DNA of 64,000 nucleotides from Paracyclopina nana (GCA_019096065.1 JAGUCH010000004.1:2666001-2730000); one strand, 5' to 3'; positions 48,562-59,329 are shown, counted from the stretch's first letter. Made by a program: numbers and translations. The notes: a model not told the origin generated them from the sequence alone.

Positions 48562-50534
48562 TTTATGGTTTTTCTTTTACGGTGTGTTAGCTTTGGCACA
48601 TATTTACAGTTGCTGGCTGATGAGAAACAGCTCAAGAAGTTATGGGCCATAATTTACTCCTACTCGTTTTCCAAAAAGGAATTTAATGAAGATATCTAAG
48701 GAGGGTGTATCACAAAAACGTGAATTCGTAAAATTAAAGCTTATCGTGAAATACTCTGTCTCTCGACGGTGCATTAGTAAATATTTTATCAAAGTAGATA
48801 ATTATGGTTTAAAGCGGGTTGTGCTTCATATTAAATGAAATATTAAACGTTGAATGAACTAGTGATTAGTCAGGTTGTTTGCTGAAGTTGAGCTCAACAG
48901 ATCGGTACAAACATGGAAAATCTGCATAGCACATACAATTACACAATTACATAAGACCAGTTAAGTCAGATTGAACTGAGTACGCGAGCCAGCTAATAAT
49001 TCAAGTGGCGTCTTCTGTCTTCACTATGGTAATTTTCGTTGTTAGAACTGCATATTACCTGTGTCTTCACAAAGCTGATTTTTGGTAATTTGAACTAAAT
49101 ACACATAATATACGTGGTTGCCCATTTCACGGTAAAAATCTGAAAATCGCACATATATTTGTGATTTTCACATTCGTGCTTTTAGGCAACGTAATCGGAC
49201 ATGTTGCACCAAAAACTAGCACGAGATCTGCAGGTAAAAGAATTGATTTTTTAAATTTGTGGGGTCGTGTTATACCGAAAAGTATGATTTTTTATAGCTT
49301 CTTGAATGAAAAAATAATCTGCAATGTGGAGCCAAAAAGAGAGCTTAAAGCCAACAATTTGCAACTTCTGAGCTACGTTCTTGGCCAAAATGACCAAATA
49401 TTAGCGCAAACGTGTGCTTTTGGGCAATGGGCACCCTCCATTTTTATTTTCTATGTAATAATATGACGAAGAGAGCTGAAAAATATAGTTGCCAGATAAT
49501 CTTCAGCTCGAGTTTAATTTTTACGAAAGCCGAAAAAACTAGACTCTCTATGATCTAGAAAGGCGCTTCCATTACATATGTATCCGCTCCTTATAAAAGA
49601 GACGAATTTAAAGACCACACAGTGCATTTCTCTCTTCGTCTTACACTCATACAAATACCTCGCCAAAAAAATGAACAACTCCACAGAAATGACTGAGGCC
49701 AATTTGTACTGTGATCCAGGAGCTCCGAATTGGCTCAAAGTCATAATGACCATCCCATGGCTTATCAGTGTGTCAACTTCCATTTTTTTACTGGCTGTAG
49801 CAAAGTACGAGCTCAGTGGAGCCATGGGACACTACAGGCCCCTCATCAACCAGCTCACTTCATTCACAAACATCACTGTGAGTACATCTGACCGGATTTT
49901 ACGCTACCGAAGTTATAAATGAATTTGCTATCTATTGTAGAGCTTTTTGTTTGTCATGATTGTTAGCACGACAGACTTGGCTCGATTTATCCTTGGCCCA
50001 CTTCCAATGACCATTTGCGATCTGAATTACATCTGCAAAATTGCCCTCAGCAACGCAGTAATGTTCCTCTTTCTGTTCATCTCCTGCACAAAATTCATGT
50101 TCATTTGCGTATGGAAAAATATCCCGTTCATGGATGATTCCTTCATTGCTTTCTTCTTGGCTTTCGAATCGTGGCTCTTTGGGCTGCTGTCAGCTCTGGC
50201 TAAATTCTACTTGCCTGGAAGGAAAGTTTTCAACCAGGTAAGCAAATTTTTTTTAAAACTGCCTAAAAATTAATTTTAACGTTGTTCTACTCAAGTCTTA
50301 CTGCTATGGAATCTACTACCAGTCCTGGAACGAAATTCCTCCCAAATACAAAATTGAGGCTTACATCACTGGCATCCCTTTCTTGATCCATATCTTCGTG
50401 ACAATCCTCATAACTGTGGCAAAGATTAAGCAAGAGAGAGCTGACAGAGTTCAAGCCGTAGCGGTGGCTCCAAAATCTCCCAGGAGAGACTCACCCAAAA
50501 GCCTTGGAAGCATGATCCAGAATTTTCTCCTTCT
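48562..50534. repeat. Left arm of a 1,973-bp inverted repeat
   Basis: This segment is repeated in inverted orientation at 51471-53443 with no net length difference (paired coordinates always sum to 102,005). I found one substitution (49525 G versus the complement at 52480). It contains 1.1 kb of upstream sequence, the promoter, exons 1-2 and most of exon 3 of the seven-transmembrane gene. Confidence 0.95.
49592..49599 (+). promoter_or_regulatory. TATA box of the seven-transmembrane gene
   Basis: TATAAAAG is followed about 30 bp later by CACACAGTGCA, a plausible initiator, and then the ATG at 49671, giving a short 5' UTR of about 50 bases. The inverted copy carries the same box at 52406-52413. 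Confidence 0.65.
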
Positions 50535-50777
50535 CTTTGGCTTTTTTATCTCAAGTGCACTCTTTGCTGACTTGAACAAGTTCGTGCTGATCCATATCAA
50601 AACGACATACTCAGCTTAACTTCCTAATGGTGTTCTTTTTTCAGTGTCGGTCCAGATAAGTGGAACAAGTTTCCTTACGTTGCTTACCACTACTTCAACC
50701 ATTTCATAAGCACTGGAATCTTTTCAATCATCGGAGCGCTGGTCCAGTGGAAGTCAATCAGGCAGCTTTTTCAATAA
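49671..50777 (+). CDS. Small seven-transmembrane protein (306 aa)
   Basis: Four exons: 49671-49877, 49941-50237, 50296-50579 and 50645-50777. Seven hydrophobic spans can be counted: about residues 24-45, 70-92, 102-125, 137-158, 195-216, 248-264 and 281-300. A short N-terminus before the first span has an N-glycosylation site (NNST) and a Cys; the loop between spans 5 and 6 is basic and Ser-rich (KSPRRDSPKS), as expected for a cytosolic GPCR-like loop. I see no DRY or NPxxY motif, so it is not a typical rhodopsin-class receptor; it may be a lineage-specific chemoreceptor-like or other 7TM protein. A TATA box precedes the ATG. An in-frame upstream extension to 49578 would begin upstream of the TATA box, so it is rejected. 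The AATAAA at 50815 is a likely poly(A) signal. The last intron uses donor GTTCGT. Most of the gene is repeated in inverted orientation downstream. Confidence 0.8.
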
Positions 50778-51465
50778 ATTGGCTGGTTGAGGACAAAGTC
50801 TAGTATCATTTTTAAATAAATCTACCTCTTCTTAATAATGTTTCGTTCAAAAATATAATTGCACAATACTTATAAAAGTAGCGTTCTAAAATTGAGTGCG
50901 TACCCTACCCTTAAAGCTTTAGAAAAGACTTGATAAAAGCCTCGCAAAATAAATTATGGCATGAAATGTAACGCACCAGTAAACCAGGATTTCGCCACCG
51001 GAAAAGCCATTTTTCTAAGCTGACCAGATTTGGGATAGAAGGTACGATCCATCTTGGTACGATCAAGTGAACTTGGCGTCAGTTTTACCTAAAGACCAGT
51101 ATGTACTGGTTAGTCAGTGACGTCACACACACTACCTCTAAAAGCGAGGTTGAGATACTGACATGGCGATTGTTTCGCCTGGAAGCTCAGCATTTTTCAA
51201 CTGCAGTTGGTCTCTTTTGTTCGTGTCTGATTTATGAAAATTCTGCTGATAAATTGCGTAGTGTCTTCTGATATAAAAAGTGGAATGCTTCATCTCATAC
51301 AGTGAAATTAATGGTGCCCATGTTGCCACCTCCACGAGGGCAAAGTCTTTTCTGACACAATCATGGGCTCCTCCTCGTCTCCAATGCAATGCCTGCAGCC
51401 AAAGAAGTGTTCCGGATCCCAGGTTTGCTTCACCGTCAGCAATCGTGCGTAAGTCTCCGCATCCC
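50519..51465. repeat. Direct repeat copy 1 (segment B, 947 bp)
   Basis: This segment recurs in the same orientation at 53443-54389 (offset 2,924 bp) with no difference noticed. It carries the end of exon 3, exon 4 and the 3' end of the seven-transmembrane gene (plus), and on minus the last ~51 codons and 3' UTR of the FAD oxidase gene. The first ~16 bp overlap the end of the inverted-repeat left arm. Confidence 0.95.
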
Positions 51466-52334
51466 GCATCAGAAGGAGAAAATTCTGGATCATGCTTCCA
51501 AGGCTTTTGGGTGAGTCTCTCCTGGGAGATTTTGGAGCCACCGCTACGGCTTGAACTCTGTCAGCTCTCTCTTGCTTAATCTTTGCCACAGTTATGAGGA
51601 TTGTCACGAAGATATGGATCAAGAAAGGGATGCCAGTGATGTAAGCCTCAATTTTGTATTTGGGAGGAATTTCGTTCCAGGACTGGTAGTAGATTCCATA
51701 GCAGTAAGACTTGAGTAGAACAACGTTAAAATTAATTTTTAGGCAGTTTTAAAAAAAATTTGCTTACCTGGTTGAAAACTTTCCTTCCAGGCAAGTAGAA
51801 TTTAGCCAGAGCTGACAGCAGCCCAAAGAGCCACGATTCGAAAGCCAAGAAGAAAGCAATGAAGGAATCATCCATGAACGGGATATTTTTCCATACGCAA
51901 ATGAACATGAATTTTGTGCAGGAGATGAACAGAAAGAGGAACATTACTGCGTTGCTGAGGGCAATTTTGCAGATGTAATTCAGATCGCAAATGGTCATTG
52001 GAAGTGGGCCAAGGATAAATCGAGCCAAGTCTGTCGTGCTAACAATCATGACAAACAAAAAGCTCTACAATAGATAGCAAATTCATTTATAACTTCGGTA
52101 GCGTAAAATCCGGTCAGATGTACTCACAGTGATGTTTGTGAATGAAGTGAGCTGGTTGATGAGGGGCCTGTAGTGTCCCATGGCTCCACTGAGCTCGTAC
52201 TTTGCTACAGCCAGTAAAAAAATGGAAGTTGACACACTGATAAGCCATGGGATGGTCATTATGACTTTGAGCCAATTCGGAGCTCCTGGATCACAGTACA
52301 AATTGGCCTCAGTCATTTCTGTGGAGTTGTTCAT
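51308..52334 (-). CDS. Chimeric 7TM / FAD-oxidase C-terminus gene (301 aa)
   Basis: Exons on minus: 52334-52128, 52064-51768 and 51709-51308. The first two and most of the third are an inverted, essentially identical copy of the seven-transmembrane gene with its promoter. At 51471 the copy stops inside span 6 (QNFLLL), and after five inserted bases the frame continues directly into the last 51 residues of the FAD oxidase (DAETYARLL..., WDPEHFF), its stop codon and its 3' UTR. The predicted protein keeps five complete spans plus the first residues of span 6, and replaces the rest with a soluble BBE-type tail. Correct folding as a membrane protein is doubtful. It may be a pseudogene, a new gene or a haplotype-specific structure. 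Everything needed for transcription appears present: TATA box at 52406-52413, intact splice sites and a parent 3' end. Confidence 0.7.
51466..51470 (+). other. 5-bp insertion at the rearrangement junction
   Basis: GCATC lies between the end of segment B (CCGCATCCC) and the start of the inverted arm (AGAAGGAG). It is identical to GCATC in the bases just before the junction, a typical templated insertion. Confidence 0.8.
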
Positions 52335-53443
52335 TTTTTTGGCGAGGTATTTGTATGAGTGTAAGACGAAGAGAGAAATGCACTGTGTGGTCTTTAAATT
52401 CGTCTCTTTTATAAGGAGCGGATACATATGTAATGGAAGCGCCTTTCTAGATCATAGAGAGTCTAGTTTTTTCGGCTTTTGTAAAAATTAAACTCGAGCT
52501 GAAGATTATCTGGCAACTATATTTTTCAGCTCTCTTCGTCATATTATTACATAGAAAATAAAAATGGAGGGTGCCCATTGCCCAAAAGCACACGTTTGCG
52601 CTAATATTTGGTCATTTTGGCCAAGAACGTAGCTCAGAAGTTGCAAATTGTTGGCTTTAAGCTCTCTTTTTGGCTCCACATTGCAGATTATTTTTTCATT
52701 CAAGAAGCTATAAAAAATCATACTTTTCGGTATAACACGACCCCACAAATTTAAAAAATCAATTCTTTTACCTGCAGATCTCGTGCTAGTTTTTGGTGCA
52801 ACATGTCCGATTACGTTGCCTAAAAGCACGAATGTGAAAATCACAAATATATGTGCGATTTTCAGATTTTTACCGTGAAATGGGCAACCACGTATATTAT
52901 GTGTATTTAGTTCAAATTACCAAAAATCAGCTTTGTGAAGACACAGGTAATATGCAGTTCTAACAACGAAAATTACCATAGTGAAGACAGAAGACGCCAC
53001 TTGAATTATTAGCTGGCTCGCGTACTCAGTTCAATCTGACTTAACTGGTCTTATGTAATTGTGTAATTGTATGTGCTATGCAGATTTTCCATGTTTGTAC
53101 CGATCTGTTGAGCTCAACTTCAGCAAACAACCTGACTAATCACTAGTTCATTCAACGTTTAATATTTCATTTAATATGAAGCACAACCCGCTTTAAACCA
53201 TAATTATCTACTTTGATAAAATATTTACTAATGCACCGTCGAGAGACAGAGTATTTCACGATAAGCTTTAATTTTACGAATTCACGTTTTTGTGATACAC
53301 CCTCCTTAGATATCTTCATTAAATTCCTTTTTGGAAAACGAGTAGGAGTAAATTATGGCCCATAACTTCTTGAGCTGTTTCTCATCAGCCAGCAACTGTA
53401 AATATGTGCCAAAGCTAACACACCGTAAAAGAAAAACCATAAA
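51471..53443. repeat. Right arm of the 1,973-bp inverted repeat
   Basis: This is the reverse complement of 48562-50534. Its right end (…CCATAAA) joins segment B copy 2 with at most one or two bases of shared sequence. The stretch 52414-53443, upstream of the chimeric gene, holds the duplicated upstream region and no separate gene. Confidence 0.95.
52406..52413 (-). promoter_or_regulatory. TATA box of the chimeric gene
   Basis: This is the inverted copy of the TATAAAAG box at 49592-49599, at the same distance from the start codon. Confidence 0.6.
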
Positions 53444-53701
53444 GAATTTTCTCCTTCTCTTTGGCTTTTTTATCTCAAGTGCACTCTTTGCTGACTTGAA
53501 CAAGTTCGTGCTGATCCATATCAAAACGACATACTCAGCTTAACTTCCTAATGGTGTTCTTTTTTCAGTGTCGGTCCAGATAAGTGGAACAAGTTTCCTT
53601 ACGTTGCTTACCACTACTTCAACCATTTCATAAGCACTGGAATCTTTTCAATCATCGGAGCGCTGGTCCAGTGGAAGTCAATCAGGCAGCTTTTTCAATA
53701 A
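53444..53701 (+). pseudogene. Orphan 3' exons of the seven-transmembrane gene
   Basis: This second copy of the end of exon 3 (from 53444) and exon 4 (53569-53701) lacks exons 1-2, the promoter and the start. The sequence before it is the inverted arm, which offers no upstream exon in this orientation. It is a broken duplicate. Confidence 0.8.
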
Positions 53702-54231
53702 ATTGGCTGGTTGAGGACAAAGTCTAGTATCATTTTTAAATAAATCTACCTCTTCTTAATAATGTTTCGTTCAAAAATATAATTGCACAATACTTATAAA
53801 AGTAGCGTTCTAAAATTGAGTGCGTACCCTACCCTTAAAGCTTTAGAAAAGACTTGATAAAAGCCTCGCAAAATAAATTATGGCATGAAATGTAACGCAC
53901 CAGTAAACCAGGATTTCGCCACCGGAAAAGCCATTTTTCTAAGCTGACCAGATTTGGGATAGAAGGTACGATCCATCTTGGTACGATCAAGTGAACTTGG
54001 CGTCAGTTTTACCTAAAGACCAGTATGTACTGGTTAGTCAGTGACGTCACACACACTACCTCTAAAAGCGAGGTTGAGATACTGACATGGCGATTGTTTC
54101 GCCTGGAAGCTCAGCATTTTTCAACTGCAGTTGGTCTCTTTTGTTCGTGTCTGATTTATGAAAATTCTGCTGATAAATTGCGTAGTGTCTTCTGATATAA
54201 AAAGTGGAATGCTTCATCTCATACAGTGAAA
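53702..54231. other. 3' region between converging gene ends
   Basis: This holds the 3' sequence of the orphan exons (AATAAA at 53739-53744) and the 3' UTR of the FAD oxidase. It is identical to 50778-51307. No additional gene is seen. Confidence 0.6.
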
Positions 54232-56253
54232 TTAATGGTGCCCATGTTGCCACCTCCACGAGGGCAAAGTCTTTTCTGACACAATCATGGGCTCCTCCTC
54301 GTCTCCAATGCAATGCCTGCAGCCAAAGAAGTGTTCCGGATCCCAGGTTTGCTTCACCGTCAGCAATCGTGCGTAAGTCTCCGCATCCCACAGCCTATTT
54401 TTCCAATCTTCCATGGTGTACTCCGACTCGCTGTAATAGGAGCCCTCTCCATGCTGGTACAACTGTGGTGCAACCACTTCATGAATGAAAGCAGCTTTAG
54501 ACTCCCAATCCAAGTCCCCATTCAAATTCGCACCAGAACTTGTGGTGAAATGCAAGTCAGCCTCTCTGAATGTTTTGGAAATGGCAGTGCCTAAATTATT
54601 AGCCAGAATTAAGCCAGCATTTTTTCTGTAATGAATACATTATACCTGTTGCGCCATTGTCATCCTTGGGCAATGTCAAGTAAAGCATGTAGTGCCCGAT
54701 GCAAGGAACTGAGTAGTCACCACTCATATAGCATCGTGGCACCCAAACGCTCCAGATGGACTCTGAAATTTCCTTGGATTTTTCCAGAATGGTAGTCTTG
54801 TTGAAGAGGACAGAAGCCCACACGTCGTATTTTTCAGCAACGTAAATTGATTCGGGCGTCTGGGATTTGGTCTTTTCAAAATAGGTGTTGTAAATGTTGA
54901 TGCTCCAATCAATTTTCTGATCCGGATGCAAAGCGAAGAAAGTGTTTTGAAGGCTTTTGGCATCTTCATCATCGTTTAGGCCAACATACATCATTTCAGC
55001 CAAAATGACATAATACTCATCTTCTGCAATTTAACAGTCAATTATTATAATATTTGAGAGTGACTTCTTAGCTACTCTACCTCCATTTGGTTGAACTAGG
55101 AAATAGCCACTCCAGTGTCTTGATGATTCTGCCGCCCAAGAAATGAACGCTTCAGTCAAGGAGGTTGCCAATGCTCCATTGTCTTGAGAGAAGACTCCTC
55201 TCCACACGGCATTGGTCACTGTGTAGCAGGCTTCTTTGCAGCCATATGGATTATAATGCAACTTGAAGGTTATAGCAGTGACTACTCCCCATGGCCCTGC
55301 TCCACCTCCTCGCAAAGCCCAAAATAAGTCATCATTCTCCAGTGCTTCCATCTTGGTGCCATCGGCTGATTCAATTGTAGTTCCGTTGGAGTTGGCATGA
55401 ATGAAGCTTCCATCTGGGCCAACAAGCTCAACTTCAAGAATCTGATCAACTCCAAGGCCAAAGAATGGTCCCAAGGGGCTATGACCTCCACCAAGGGACC
55501 ATCCAACCACTCCAACCTCAGCAGCATGACCGGTCACGACAACTCTGCCATACTCATTTACCTCCTCTTGAACGCCTTTCAGTTGAAACTTTGAAGTGCC
55601 CCAAGTCATGCCTGAGCCTATTCTGACAACCTACAGAAAAAGATGGGCTAGTCGAAATTGCGCTTGATGACCTAATAATTTTTTACTCCGGCTTCATTTC
55701 CAAACCTATTGGAAGGGTCGATGTCGATGTCAAGACTTCGCAGACATGTTGTCCTAACCAGCAAGCCGTTAGGACCCAATGGAGCATTTCTGTCCTGGAA
55801 CTCGTGTCCAGTGGAGAACACAGAAAAGGCCAAATTATGCTTGGCTGCAAATTGCACAGCTGCGGACACATCTTGGTCATTTCTGGGCAGAATGGTGAAG
55901 AAAGGTGCGAGTTCTGTCACATATGTTCTCTGTAGCATCAAATCATGAGCAAATATGAGAGGACCTAGCTCATTATACCTTAATTGAAAAAGATTTTATG
56001 CAGTTAATGGGAAGAAAAATTGGCAAATAATTTGGATACCAAGTGTTGAAAATCAGGGACCTTTTTCTTCGTGAGAAGTGAACGTTGGAACTGACTGTAG
56101 ACACTCGCTTGAGGGAGAACTCAGGGAAGCCTTGAACTGGTTAATCTCATCCTTGCTTGGCCAGCATGCTTCATTTGGCTGACAATAGGTCCTGCATTGT
56201 ATCAGGCCAAAGCAAGAGAAAAGTACGAGCAGTGATTTCACGAAGTGATTCAT
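54232..56253 (-). CDS. Secreted berberine-bridge-like FAD oxidase (585 aa)
   Basis: Five exons on minus: 56253-56061, 55964-55687, 55630-55081, 55023-54646 and 54590-54232. It begins with a signal peptide (residues 1-20), then a CQPNEACWPS motif typical of secreted FAD-linked oxidases, best known from fungi. The FAD-binding (PCMH-type) domain spans about residues 75-255: STGHEF with His118 at the usual covalent flavin position, and VGVVGWSLGGGHSPLGP followed by GLGVDQILEVELVGPDG. Ala193 stands where bicovalent enzymes have Cys, so single covalent FAD linkage is expected. The C-terminal BBE domain ends with YARLLTVKQTWDPEHFF (about 538-555). The family oxidises alcohols, sugars or alkaloids with O2, releasing H2O2; the substrate here is unknown. 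The acceptor of exon 2 was chosen after CTAG at 55965 to keep frame. The gene is rare among animals. Confidence 0.88.
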
Positions 56254-56487
56254 GGCAAATGTTCTAAATGTTTCCTTATCTGGCGTCTATCGGCAGTAAT
56301 TAATCAAATAATGACCTTACTCAAATCAGCATTATTTTTATGATATTGTAAACGCATGTGGAAAATAGACACGTGACTTCTAATTTTGGCCCTGTCTGAA
56401 AATGCTTCATTTGGGGTTTGGTGATGACAATTAAGAGGATTATTGGGAATAAATTAGTGTTTATTTCTAACATTGCACAGACAACAA
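56254..56487. other. Short gap between two minus-strand genes
   Basis: These 234 bp must contain the 3' end of the Thr-rich membrane protein gene and the promoter of the FAD oxidase. No TATA box was identified. Confidence 0.5.
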
Positions 56488-59298
56488 CTAATTGTAGAAG
56501 TAATCATCATAGTTGGAATTGTCGAAAAGTTTGGGCGAATCATCGATGCGTTTGTTTTTGTATCTTCTGAACTGCTGATTTCGCCTCCTGAACCTGTTGA
56601 TGCCACTGTACACAAAGTTGGTCAGTCCGGAAAATGATCTATCGACAGTCCACTTGACAAACTTGGTTGCCTTTCTTGACACTGGAGTGCTGAATCGCTC
56701 TGAAATTAAGTGAAAAATGAGCGAAAATTGGCTTGCAGGGACAAATTGACTTGGCAAAGGACCTAACCCAAACTACTTACATCACCCAATAATAATATAT
56801 TTTCTGAAAGCTTATGTCCCAAGGCTTCATTTGGTAATAAAATAAAACAACTGGCATATCGCTTCCAATAACATTTTAACAACGTTTTGCGCAAAAACGG
56901 TTCATTTTTTGGGGATAGCTAGCTTCAATGACCCCCACTAAAATACAAAAATAAAACTTAAGTTACCTCATAGTAAAATTGCTAGGATGAACAGAAACGG
57001 AGATATAGCGATGCTAAAAGTGGATTATTGCCAACTTGATTAATTTTGCATAATCATAATAAGTTTGGCAGCAAATATCTCAATTTGAGTGCATTTTACA
57101 GACTTGCTTATGAAATAAAAAAGTTAGATCTTCTTTTTTCAGAAGGGGGTCATTGCTATTAATAATCTCAAAAAATAATAAACTGTAGGTGCAAGACGTT
57201 TTTGAAAATTTTATGTTATGGGAAGCCATAGGCCAGGATTTTTAAATTACTACCAAATGAACCCTAAGTGTTGTAAAGAGTTTGGGTTAGGACCTTTTTC
57301 AAGTCAATGTCGGGAATAGAAGAGAAATATGAGCATTTTTTGCTGAATATACCTGAAATTCTGCTGGCCACTGTGCTAACTCCGGGCAGAGTAGCTCCCA
57401 ATAGGGCGACGGCATAAATTACAAAGAGTCCAGCAATGACAGCGTAGACTCCAGCAGCACTCCAGCCTGGGAGCTGCAGAAATGGCAGAGTGGCCCATGG
57501 ATTATAGGTATAGCCTCCAAAGCTTCCAAAATTCACCACGGTGGGAGCATTGCTGTTCACAATTGTTGGGGCAGTATAAACTGGAAACATAAAAAAGAGG
57601 CGACTTTGAGACTTTGAGCGGTGGGAGAAATTCCTGCTGATAAGCCAAGATAAACATGCCCTTAAGGAAATGTGGGCTCAATCATTAACTTGAGTGCATA
57701 GCCAAAACATCTCAATTTGTTAATGAGACATTTTGTAACGACATATCTCAGCTTTGGTCTCGCGTGTTTTCACAAAATATATATACATGTGTTTCTATAT
57801 CACCCATATATTAATGTAAATAAGGTATCTATATTCGGCTCCCTTGTTTTACAAGGCAAAATAGTAAAGCAAAAACCGGCTTTTCAGCTTGGCCAAATTA
57901 GCATGACTGAGACGTTATGATGATGTTGTGAAATAGTTGCACAAACTTAGGACTTCTTGGCTGGCTCTGAAACTAATGGTCTTTCCCCATCAAAGTATGA
58001 TAAACTGGAGAAATTATAGTTCATGCTCCATTAGCCTTTTAAGGGTTAGATCATATAGGAACTTGTTGACCGAGCCCCAAAATGACTTTGCTCCACCAGC
58101 TCAAGCTAGCAATTTTCTCAGTTCTCACTATAGGTCAGTCCCTTATAGTAGCCTATAGCTTATAGGCTCAGGTGCTCAAGAAATAGGTCAGCTCAGTTGG
58201 CTCACAGGTGACTCATTCAAAAAAGCCAGCTAGCTATACATATATTTGTATGTTACTTCATCAGCGAGTGTCTTACCGTTTCCAGTTGAGAGGATGACAA
58301 AATTTCCAAGGGAAATGGTGTTAAATATCCTCGTGGTAGACCTTGGTGCCATAAGAATGCGACCTCTCCTATTATCCGATTTATTTGGGAGAGGGCAACC
58401 AAATTCGTCGTATCCCTGCGTGGTGGTGGTCGTGGTGGTTGTGGTGGTGGAAACGGTGGTGGAAAGAGTGGTGATACTATCTTCCTCATACTGATAGCTG
58501 CCATCGTCATTAACGAGATTATTCGGGTCGTTGACGTCCAACTCTTCAATCACCACTTCTTCTTGCCTGCTCTGCTGTTTGGCCAGTCTTGCTGCAAAAA
58601 TCATGAACAGCGCAGTGTAACCTAGATACTCTGGCAAATATGCATGATTGACTCACATGGAATTTCTCTTATGCGCATGGCATTTTTGTCCTGGAGAATG
58701 GTCAAGCAGCCGGAATTCAAGTCGTTGAAATTGAAAGCTTGCACCTCCTCAGTGGCGTCCTCATCTGCAAAACATTCGAATTCCAGCCATGTAAATTACA
58801 TTTGTGGCCATGGAGCTTACTTGGGACGTTCATGGTGGCCATTCTGATGCCATTGACGGACTCGAGGCCGGTTATGGTCCTGCAGTCCGTATACCCGCTG
58901 ATGAGGTACAACTGCGGCCTCTGCTCAGTTGGGGGCAAGCAGAAACGTTCCAAGGTGTCCAAGTCGGACTGCGCAGTGCTCACCACACTTCTAACCATCA
59001 ATTTGTCATTGGCAGCTTGAGTGAAAGTCATTCGGACCGAAAGTCCGGTCGCGCCATTTGGCGTGAAAATGAACTCTCTCGAAGTGCCAACGGGAGGTAA
59101 AGTTGTTGTTGTTGTTGTTGTGGTGGTAGTTGTTGTTGTAGTGGAGGACAACAACGTGGTGAGTTCGTCGTATGCAAAGTCAGTATCTGAGCTCGTGGTG
59201 ATTTCAACGGCGTCATCCTCAAAGTCTTGCCCATGAATCACAACCACTGAGCAGCTCAGAAAGAGCAGCACCAAAAAATTATGCTTGCACAGCTTCAT
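56488..59298 (-). CDS. Thr-rich single-pass membrane protein (446 aa)
   Basis: Five exons on minus: 59298-58821, 58764-58657, 58591-58277, 57580-57353 and 56699-56488, all with continuous frame, so three seemingly separate open frames are one gene. Features in order: signal peptide (residues 1-23), an acidic stretch, a mucin-like run of Thr (about 52-66), a conserved-looking ectodomain (about 70-195, with Cys in ERFCLPP, YTDCRT and SGCLT), an acidic segment, a second Thr run (about 250-262), a transmembrane span (about 342-364, GVYAVIAGLFVIYAVALLGA) and a basic cytosolic tail (RFRRRNQQFRRYKNKR) ending in an Asp/Tyr-rich tail. I do not recognise the family. Thr runs suggest O-glycosylation and a cell-surface or cuticle-associated role. 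This is inference. Two longer introns (653 and 696 bp) lie in the 3' half. Confidence 0.8.
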
Positions 59299-59329
59299 TT
59301 TGCTTGCTTATTAGCCCACTACACTATCA

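Larger units (their letters stand above)
53443..54389. repeat. Direct repeat copy 2 (segment B)
   Basis: Second copy of 50519-51465. From 54389 the sequence runs on into the intact FAD oxidase gene, so this is probably the original position of the segment relative to that gene. Confidence 0.95.

Noticed and set aside
49161-49466. 101-codon plus frame upstream of the 7TM gene, mirrored at 52539-52844
   Set aside because: It begins at GTG, not ATG, lies upstream of the TATA box and has no recognised domain. Its mirror copy only reflects the inverted repeat.
49578-49670. N-terminal extension of the 7TM protein
   Set aside because: The extension starts upstream of the TATA box at 49592 and would not be transcribed. 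The ATG at 49671 fits better.
48562-54389. Bacterial or viral insertion explanation for the palindrome
   Set aside because: All copied sequence is host gene sequence with introns and promoter. There is no transposase, integrase or terminal repeat at the ends.
54062-54391. 109-codon minus frame overlapping the FAD oxidase last exon
   Set aside because: It is in a different frame from the BBE domain and is a shadow of the real exon.
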